Source of the DNA: Candidatus Kaiserbacteria bacterium
GTDB lineage: Bacteria > Patescibacteriota > Minisyncoccia > Phycocordibacterales > UBA918
NCBI GenBank assembly: GCA_020428815.1
Contig: JAGQMC010000041.1
Span: 1 to 36,890, forward strand
DNA length: 36,890 nucleotides
Direction of reading: 5' to 3'
The stretch's first letter is position 1; each line of letters starts with the position of its first letter. Below the pieces are notes generated by a model that worked only from the letters and a program-made list of their open reading frames with translations, had not been told where the DNA came from and ran no database searches. Below are positions 31,179 through 36,890 of the stretch, in pieces. The position numbers were made by a program, and so were the translations under genes.

Positions 31179-31700
31179 ATGACATTTTTTATTGCCCTAG
31201 TTACCATTCTTCAAGTGGTCGGCGTTTCGTTGGGAGTGGGCTCCTCAACTTTAGCTATTACCAATTTCTTTGTTGCTATAGCCGACGGTAAAATAGATGA
31301 TACTGAGCGCAGAATGATGGGTGTGGTCTATGTGGTCCTTCGAGTAGCTATGGTTGTTATCTTGGTAACAACAGTTATTTTAATTTCTTACGAGTTCGGA
31401 GGGGCAGGAGTTTTAAACATGCCAGGCTTTGCTTGGGCAGAAATTATCGTTTTGTTAGTTTTGTATACCAACGCCCTCTTAATGACTCACCACTTGATGC
31501 CGAGTACTTTTGGGCCCGCCTTGCAGGGAGGAAGTTGGTATACGCTGGGTGTTTTAGCAGCTTTACAAATACTAGATTACACTGGATTTACGCTTGGACT
31601 ATTTATCATGGCTTATATCAGCTGGCTGATTCTAGCAGTAGGAATTGTAAATGGAATAATGGCAATGATGAAAGCAAAAAAAGAAAATAAACAAGTATAG
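31179..31700 (+). CDS. Hypothetical multi-pass membrane protein (173 residues)
   Basis: About five hydrophobic helices (about 2-30, 47-70, 85-105, 115-135, 138-160) and a Lys-rich C-terminal tail. After the first helix comes 'VAIADGKIDDTERRMMGVV', which resembles the ADGxIxxxE motif of TerB-like proteins, here next to a membrane helix; the match is short and could be chance. No transporter signature. A strong terminator follows 8 bases after the stop, and the promoter gives a leaderless start, so it is a single-gene unit. Confidence 0.7.
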   Translation: MTFFIALVTILQVVGVSLGVGSSTLAITNFFVAIADGKIDDTERRMMGVVYVVLRVAMVVILVTTVILISYEFGGAGVLNMPGFAWAEIIVLLVLYTNALLMTHHLMPSTFGPALQGGSWYTLGVLAALQILDYTGFTLGLFIMAYISWLILAVGIVNGIMAMMKAKKENKQV

Positions 31701-31707
31701 AAATAAG

Positions 31708-31737
31708 AGAGCGCCGGCAAAGCCGGCGCTCTTTTTT
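31708..31737. terminator. Bidirectional terminator between convergent genes
   Basis: Perfect 11-bp stem AGAGCGCCGGC (31708-31718), loop AAA, GCCGGCGCTCT (31722-31732), then T-run to 31737. On the minus strand the stem is followed by CTTATTT. It serves the 31179 gene and, from the other side, the RND operon that ends at 31741. Confidence 0.93.
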
Positions 31738-31740
31738 ACT

Positions 31741-34700
31741 TTAGTTTCTCACTTCACCAGGTTTATTCAGATAGGTAATCGGGATTAGTAGTAGTGTAAT
31801 AAAAACTGAGAATATCAATCCAAACATTACCGCATAAGCTAGCGGTGCCCACAAATCTCCAGCGTAAGTGAGTGGGATCATTCCGAATACTGTGGTAATG
31901 GTTGTTAGTAGAATTGGTCGTAATCGACTAGCTGCGGTTATAGTGATTACTTCATCAATTGACCTACTCGGATCTTCCTTTCGCAACTTATTCATCATGT
32001 CTATTAAGAGAATCGAGTTATTAACGACAATACCAGATAAAGCAATGAAGCCCATCATAGAAGGGAAGGAGAGAGTGCTTCCAGTGATAGCTAAGCCGAA
32101 AAAGATTCCAATTAGTGAATAAGGTAAGATTGAGAGAACGTACCTCATATGTAGATATGAATTAAACTGCAGTGTCAAAACACACACCATTAGACCAACA
32201 CCCACAATCAATGCTAAGAACATTTCCATAAAGGCTTTGTTTGATTCATCTGATTCACCACCACCGGTACTTATGATTACTCCATCTGGTAAGTTAATGT
32301 TTGATTCAATTTCTGCAAGTAAAAGCGCTTGTACTTCTCGAGCATTTGCACCTTCAATTACATCAGCTTCAACGCTAACAACTCGTTTTCCGTCTTGATG
32401 GTTGATTACTGAACTAGATTCTCGTAACGATACATTTACTAAACTAGAAAGAGGCACCGGTCCTACCTGGGAGGGAACAGTTATGTCTCCTAAAGCATTA
32501 ATTGAGGTGCGGTTTACAGTATCGGTGGTAGGTAGATTATCGTTACTGACGTTAAGCTTGACTACTACATCAATATCATCAACTAAAGTGGTAATTGATG
32601 TAGCGTCAGAGCCATAAATCGCAGTACGGGCTAACTGTGAAACCAAAAATGGACTGACTCCAACTGCCGCTGCTTTATCTTTATCCAACTCTAGAACAAA
32701 CTCAGTACTGTTGTTATTTGTGCTAGTTCTTACATTAATTGTTTGACTCTGTTCTTTAAAAAGTTCTGCTGTTTGATTTGCTAGATTTGTTAAGTCAGTT
32801 AGGTTGTCACCCAAAAACTTTACTAGGATTGGCGCTCCAGTTGGCGGACCGTCACTAGGTTGATCAATTGTTACATCGATATCTTTAAGAGTAGAAAACT
32901 GTTTTCTAAGTTCAGTTACAATATCAGTACTAGTTCGTTTCCTATCTAAATCTAAGTTGATAAAAATATTAGCAAATTTTTCACCTGTACCACCATTACC
33001 CCACTGACTACCACTGCCGACAGTAACACTATATGAATCAATTTCTGGGATTGAATAAAGAAACTCTTCTACTCTGCGAACAGAAATGTCCGTCACATCT
33101 TTAGTGGTACCTTCAGGCTCTTCTATCTCAACAATTAGATAGTCACTATCACTTTGTTCAAAAAATACCACTTCGACGATTCGAGCAGAGGGAAGGATTG
33201 TGCTCGATATCAGTGACGAAATAACGATAACTAAGATAAACTGCGGAAACCAAATAATTTTTCTTTTCCAGTTTGGCCAGCTTCTCTTATCCTGAGTTTG
33301 TAGTGATTTTAAGGTGATTAGATAAGTGAATGGTCCAGCTAGTGCGCCCGCAAAAACATTAATTGCCAAAAAGATGGAAAACACTAACAAAGAAATAATA
33401 AGAGCTTGGAATTTTTGCTGCTTTGTTTTGTCATGTAAGTAAAGTTCTAGATGACGTTTATACCAAGATTCTAATTTGCGAGCATATTCTAGTTGCTTTA
33501 TCTCAAACTGGGTTGTGTTTCGACGGTGAAGGAAGTTGGAGGCAAGTAAGGGTAAGATTGCTAACGAAACAAACAAAGAAGCAAACAACAGAAAAATAAG
33601 TGTGAAGGGTATACTGGCAATAAATTGTCCAGTTACTCCAGAAACAATGAATAGACCGACAAACATTGATACAGTAGTCAGAGTACCGGAAATTAGTGGT
33701 AATTTGAACTCTGCAATCGCTTGAATAGCAGCCTCCTTTTTGTTGATATGAACATTATCCTTCATTTTTCTATTAATGCCCTCAACCATCACAATAGCTG
33801 AATCGACTAAAATACCAATCCCTAAAATTAAAGAAAAAAGACTTAAAAAATTTATGGTATTGCCAGAAAAATAAAGGCCGATGAAACCAATCATAAACGA
33901 CAAAGGAATAGCTGTTCCAGCCAGCAAGCCTTCTCTCCAGCCAATTGCAAATACCAAAAGAATTACAACAAGCAGAACTGTTTGCAGACCAGAACCACCG
34001 AGACGAAGCAGGTCCTTATTAATCATATCTCCTGAATCAATCACTGGTACGGTTGTGATTCCAAATAGTAAACCATCAACCTTTTTGAGCTCTTCAACAC
34101 GTTTGTTAACTGCTTTTGTGATGGCTGTAATGTCGCCACCAACTTGTTTATAGACATCAATAGTGGCTGAATTTTGCGACGGATCACCATTTACACTAAG
34201 TCTTGATAGGGAGCTGGCAGGAGCTAAAGCATCTTCTACTTTTGCAATATCACTTACATAAACTGGTTGACCACCTAAACTAGAAATAGGAATATCAGCT
34301 ATTTCTGACGTATCAGTTATATCACCATCAAAAGCTATGTTGTAAGAAACTCCCTCATTAATGATTTGTCCAATTGGGAAGGTCAGATTGGCATTTCTAA
34401 TCGCCTGCGTAATATCCAGTAAACTCAAGTTGTAACGCAAAAGACTTTTTTGATCGACAATAACTGTCACCTCACGATCACGCACGCCATTTATTTCAAC
34501 TTTTGACACACCGGTCACTGATTCAATTTCTTTTTCTAACTGACTAGTTAAGTCTGTCAGCTCTAAATCAGATAAATCAGCTGAAATAGCCACAGTTAGT
34601 ATAGGCTGGTCAACAAAGTTAACTTCGGACACAAAGGGGTCGTTAGCGTCAGAGGGTAGATCAGGTTTTATTGCATCCACTTTATCCTTTAGGTCTAAAA

Positions 34701-35007
34701 TCGATTTGTCTAAATCAGCACTTTCGTCAAACTCAATTATGACGCTAGACACTGACTCCCTTGAAGTAGAGGTTATTTCTTTAACATTTTCAAGACTGGA
34801 TAGGCCTCGCTCTATCTCATTAGTGACAAGCGATTCAACGTCAGCGGCGGGTGCTCCAGGTAGAACGGTAGAAACTACACCGATTGGAATTACTACTTCG
34901 GGCGAAGACTCACGAGGAATTGATGAAATGCTATACAAACCAACACCTATGAGAGCAGTCAAAAATAGATATGCGAAGCGATTATTTTTAATGAAAAAAT
35001 CCCACAT
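31741..35007 (-). CDS. RND-family (AcrB/HAE1-like) transporter with extra membrane segments
   Basis: 1088 residues. Standard RND layout: helix 1 at about 10-28, a large periplasmic-type loop with 'VSTVLPGAPAADVESLVTNE' and 'LLDITQAIRNANLTFPIG', helices 2-6 (about 335-500), helix 7, a second large loop, and helices 8-12 at the end. Helix 4 carries 'GIGILVDSAIVMVEG' with the proton-relay Asp (one Asp where AcrB has two). Helix 10 carries 'FIALSGIVVNNSILLIDMMN'. About 45 residues at 530-575 between helices 6 and 7 add two hydrophobic segments not found in AcrB. It should export small molecules driven by protons. The upstream adaptor gene ends 2 bases before its start, so they are one operon. No outer-membrane channel gene is visible. 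Confidence 0.93.
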   Translation of the reverse strand: MWDFFIKNNRFAYLFLTALIGVGLYSISSIPRESSPEVVIPIGVVSTVLPGAPAADVESLVTNEIERGLSSLENVKEITSTSRESVSSVIIEFDESADLDKSILDLKDKVDAIKPDLPSDANDPFVSEVNFVDQPILTVAISADLSDLELTDLTSQLEKEIESVTGVSKVEINGVRDREVTVIVDQKSLLRYNLSLLDITQAIRNANLTFPIGQIINEGVSYNIAFDGDITDTSEIADIPISSLGGQPVYVSDIAKVEDALAPASSLSRLSVNGDPSQNSATIDVYKQVGGDITAITKAVNKRVEELKKVDGLLFGITTVPVIDSGDMINKDLLRLGGSGLQTVLLVVILLVFAIGWREGLLAGTAIPLSFMIGFIGLYFSGNTINFLSLFSLILGIGILVDSAIVMVEGINRKMKDNVHINKKEAAIQAIAEFKLPLISGTLTTVSMFVGLFIVSGVTGQFIASIPFTLIFLLFASLFVSLAILPLLASNFLHRRNTTQFEIKQLEYARKLESWYKRHLELYLHDKTKQQKFQALIISLLVFSIFLAINVFAGALAGPFTYLITLKSLQTQDKRSWPNWKRKIIWFPQFILVIVISSLISSTILPSARIVEVVFFEQSDSDYLIVEIEEPEGTTKDVTDISVRRVEEFLYSIPEIDSYSVTVGSGSQWGNGGTGEKFANIFINLDLDRKRTSTDIVTELRKQFSTLKDIDVTIDQPSDGPPTGAPILVKFLGDNLTDLTNLANQTAELFKEQSQTINVRTSTNNNSTEFVLELDKDKAAAVGVSPFLVSQLARTAIYGSDATSITTLVDDIDVVVKLNVSNDNLPTTDTVNRTSINALGDITVPSQVGPVPLSSLVNVSLRESSSVINHQDGKRVVSVEADVIEGANAREVQALLLAEIESNINLPDGVIISTGGGESDESNKAFMEMFLALIVGVGLMVCVLTLQFNSYLHMRYVLSILPYSLIGIFFGLAITGSTLSFPSMMGFIALSGIVVNNSILLIDMMNKLRKEDPSRSIDEVITITAASRLRPILLTTITTVFGMIPLTYAGDLWAPLAYAVMFGLIFSVFITLLLIPITYLNKPGEVRN

Positions 35008-35009
35008 AA

Positions 35010-36533
35010 TTACTCAATTACTTCAACTGATTCACCAACCACTAAACCTCTGACGTCTTTGACAAACTTGTCAGATGATTCGAGCCCCTCTTTCACCTCC
35101 ACCGAACCACCAAATACAGCACCTAGTACTACTGGCACAGCCACTAATTTATTGTCTTTTACCTGCATTACGAACCCATTTTCACGCTCAAACTTAACCG
35201 CAGTTAAAGGAATCTTAGTAGTTGAAGGTTTTGTGTCCGCTAGAATTACATTTTTTTCTATACGAACAGTGTCACCATTCGCTATTTCTGTGCCTTCTGT
35301 TGCAATTCTTACTTCAGTTTTTCTAGTTAAGCTATCTACCGCCGGAGCCACGTGGGTTATTACTCCTTCGTAGTCTCCTTCAATTATCACCAAATCACCG
35401 ACTTCTATAAGTTCTCTATCGTTATCACTAACGAAAGTAACAACCTCTAGCGCATTGTTGTTGGCTACTACTGCCACCTCACTCATGGCATTAAGGTAAT
35501 CTCCTGCTTTAACGTTAAGTGAGTTTACGGTTCCAGCAATTGGAGTACGTAAAATGGTTCTAGATAGATTGGCTTGAGCTGATCTTAGGGTACCCAAAGC
35601 CTGTTTAACTTGAGCATCAGCACTTGAAGTGTTGCTGCCGGAAGCCGCGAGTTGTGCTCGTTTAAGTGCTGTTTCAGCACTGTTTAAACCACTTTTTGCG
35701 TTATTAAGACTGCTTACTAATGAAATCACAGAAGTTCTAAGAGTTGTAAACTCAACTAAATCAGCTTGGTACTTACCGACAACAGTTTGGTCGCTAAATA
35801 CAGTCAAAAAAGTATCTACTATGCTTAATAAATCATTTACAATTGATTCTGAAGTATTTAACAAGGCATTTAAATCACTTTCATTTGAAGAGATTTCTAA
35901 CTGCTCTTGCCAGACAGATAAATCTTTACCTAAACTAACCCTAGCCCTTTCAAGTTCTTTGTCGTATCCACGCATTCCGATTTTAAGACGTGCTGCCAGT
36001 GATTGCGGTTGATTATAGTATCTATCGATAGTGGTCTCGATAATGTTGTTAACGGTATTAAAAGCTGAACGAGAAGTAGTGATTACGTTAATTTCAGCGT
36101 TATTAAGAGCTATCTCTGCTTCATCTATGCCTAGATTTGTTTGAGCGGCAGCTGCTAAAGCTGCTTCATAGACACCTTCAGCTTGCAGCACAGCAGCTTG
36201 TTCGGCAGCATTCTCAAGTGTAGCCAAAACAGTGCCAGCCGGCACTTCATCACCTAGGTCCACTCGCACTGATACTACCCGTCCCGAACTTTCAGCTGTA
36301 ACAGCTGCTTCACTAAAGGCACGCACAGTACCAATTACTGACAAGGTTTGTTCACCAGCATAAATTGCTGAACTGGTTAGTTGTACTACAGGATATTTGT
36401 TTGTGGCATCAACGACAGGGTTATCGTTTCTTTTTCCCAACAAGTTGATTGCAAAAACGACCAAAAGTAACCCGAATAGTACTCGGACTGATTTTCGGTT
36501 CGACCACATTTTTATTTTTTGAAAAATAGTCAT
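35010..36533 (-). CDS. RND efflux periplasmic adaptor (HlyD/MFP family)
   Basis: From ATG 36533 the product has 507 residues; the 36 codons further upstream in frame read through the divergent intergenic region and look non-coding. A membrane anchor is at about 16-32 ('RVLFGLLLVVFAINLLG'). The lipoyl half 'GRVVSVRVDLGDEVPAGTVL' leads into a long Ala/Leu-rich helical hairpin (about 110-325), longer than in AcrA. The second lipoyl half is 'ILRTPIAGTVNSLNVKAGDY', then a beta-barrel ('VTFVSDNDRELIEVGDLVII') and a membrane-proximal domain. It bridges the transporter to whatever lies outside. First gene of a two-gene operon with the RND pump. Confidence 0.9.
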   Translation of the reverse strand: MTIFQKIKMWSNRKSVRVLFGLLLVVFAINLLGKRNDNPVVDATNKYPVVQLTSSAIYAGEQTLSVIGTVRAFSEAAVTAESSGRVVSVRVDLGDEVPAGTVLATLENAAEQAAVLQAEGVYEAALAAAAQTNLGIDEAEIALNNAEINVITTSRSAFNTVNNIIETTIDRYYNQPQSLAARLKIGMRGYDKELERARVSLGKDLSVWQEQLEISSNESDLNALLNTSESIVNDLLSIVDTFLTVFSDQTVVGKYQADLVEFTTLRTSVISLVSSLNNAKSGLNSAETALKRAQLAASGSNTSSADAQVKQALGTLRSAQANLSRTILRTPIAGTVNSLNVKAGDYLNAMSEVAVVANNNALEVVTFVSDNDRELIEVGDLVIIEGDYEGVITHVAPAVDSLTRKTEVRIATEGTEIANGDTVRIEKNVILADTKPSTTKIPLTAVKFERENGFVMQVKDNKLVAVPVVLGAVFGGSVEVKEGLESSDKFVKDVRGLVVGESVEVIE

Positions 36534-36633
36534 ATAAATAAAGTTAAATTTTTCGCAACATACCATCAAAATCACTTTTTGTCCATCGTTTTGTTGGCTA
36601 TATAATTTTATTACTCTGATACTACGCAGATTG

Positions 36634-36642
36634 TGGTACAAT
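36634..36642 (+). promoter_or_regulatory. Extended -10 (TGGTACAAT) for the last gene
   Basis: TGG plus TACAAT, nine bases before ATG 36652; the transcript would start 2-3 bases before or at the start codon. It lies in the divergent region shared with the adaptor gene. Confidence 0.55.
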
Positions 36643-36651
36643 CTTGCACAT

Positions 36652-36890
36652 ATGTTTGGAAAAGTGAAAAATTTTGCGATGAAAAAAGTCCTCGATTCGC
36701 AAATGAAAAATGTACCAGAGGATCAAAAACAAATGATAATGGAGATGGTTGAAAAAGATCCAAAATTGTTTGAAAAAATTGCCAAGGAAATGCAAGCAGA
36801 ACTGAAGACTAATGGTAACAATCAAATGGCAGCCGCCACTAAGGTTTTACCGAAATACCAAGCTGAAATCATGGCTGTGATGAGTCCTGA
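36652..36890 (+). CDS. Start of a hypothetical helical protein, cut by the window edge
   Basis: Frame open from ATG 36652 to the edge with no stop (79 codons seen). The product is charged and Met-rich: 'MFGKVKNFAMKKVLDSQMKN', 'QMIMEMVEKDPKLFEKIAKE', then 'NNQMAAATKVLPKYQAEIMA'. It is all-helical in appearance, with no membrane helix yet. The promoter is well placed, so it is very likely real. It is not recognised. Confidence 0.7.
   Translation, partial: MFGKVKNFAMKKVLDSQMKNVPEDQKQMIMEMVEKDPKLFEKIAKEMQAELKTNGNNQMAAATKVLPKYQAEIMAVMSP

Noticed and set aside
36534-36641. Longer N-terminus (36 codons) for the efflux adaptor.
   Set aside because: It would run through the divergent promoter region and move the membrane anchor away from the N-terminus; ATG 36533 gives a normal adaptor start.

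Overview
The window looks like a chromosomal segment of a Candidate Phyla Radiation (Patescibacteria, probably Parcubacteria/Paceibacteria-type) bacterium. The clues are the low-GC, compact layout; very large serine/threonine-rich surface proteins carrying 'YRW.NDDG'-type repeats; a UvrC with no helix-hairpin-helix tail; a short UDP-glucose-dehydrogenase-like protein; and many small membrane proteins of no known family. TGA is used as an ordinary stop (for example at the ends of tgt and of the AI-2E gene), so the recoded UGA=Gly lineages (Gracilibacteria, Absconditabacteria) are unlikely. The taxonomic call is inference, because no rRNA gene is present.

Layout. (1) 1-10.8 kb is a cell-surface locus: the end of an acidic protein with propeller-like blades, a 2136-residue modular secreted protein, and two tandem signal-peptide proteins resembling the DUF916-type partners of WxL surface proteins, the second with a LytR_C domain. 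(2) 10.7-13.8 kb holds small membrane proteins, a TlpA-like thioredoxin fold without its cysteines, an AI-2E family permease and a membrane-anchored FKBP isomerase that runs into tgt. (3) 13.8-15.7 kb: tgt and a stand-alone HD hydrolase resembling the RelA/SpoT hydrolase domain. (4) 15.7-26.9 kb: uvrB, then an operon of double-receiver regulator, 854-residue surface protein and histidine kinase, then uvrA, a convergent small gene and uvrC. The three nucleotide-excision-repair genes are therefore close together but not one operon. (5) 27-28.9 kb: a UDP-glucose-dehydrogenase-like protein and ddl (peptidoglycan D-Ala-D-Ala). (6) 28.9-30.4 kb: two alanine tRNAs on opposite strands, a GC-rich inverted-repeat island, a 35-bp direct repeat that copies the start of one tRNA, two small genes and two strongly structured intergenic segments. 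(7) 30.4-36.5 kb: a eukaryotic-type phosphomannomutase on the minus strand, a small membrane protein, and a minus-strand operon of a periplasmic adaptor and an RND transporter. A further plus-strand gene starts at 36652 and runs off the window.

Common theme. Much of the window serves the cell envelope: surface proteins, their probable anchors, a chaperone-like isomerase, Ddl, sugar-nucleotide enzymes and an efflux pump. The most consistent unlisted signal is regulatory. At the first gene of about ten transcription units a -10 hexamer, often the extended TGnTATNAT form, lies only 6-9 bases before the start codon, which predicts leaderless or near-leaderless mRNAs. A minority of genes (uvrA, the HD hydrolase, the 93-residue gene) have leaders with Shine-Dalgarno-like sequences instead.
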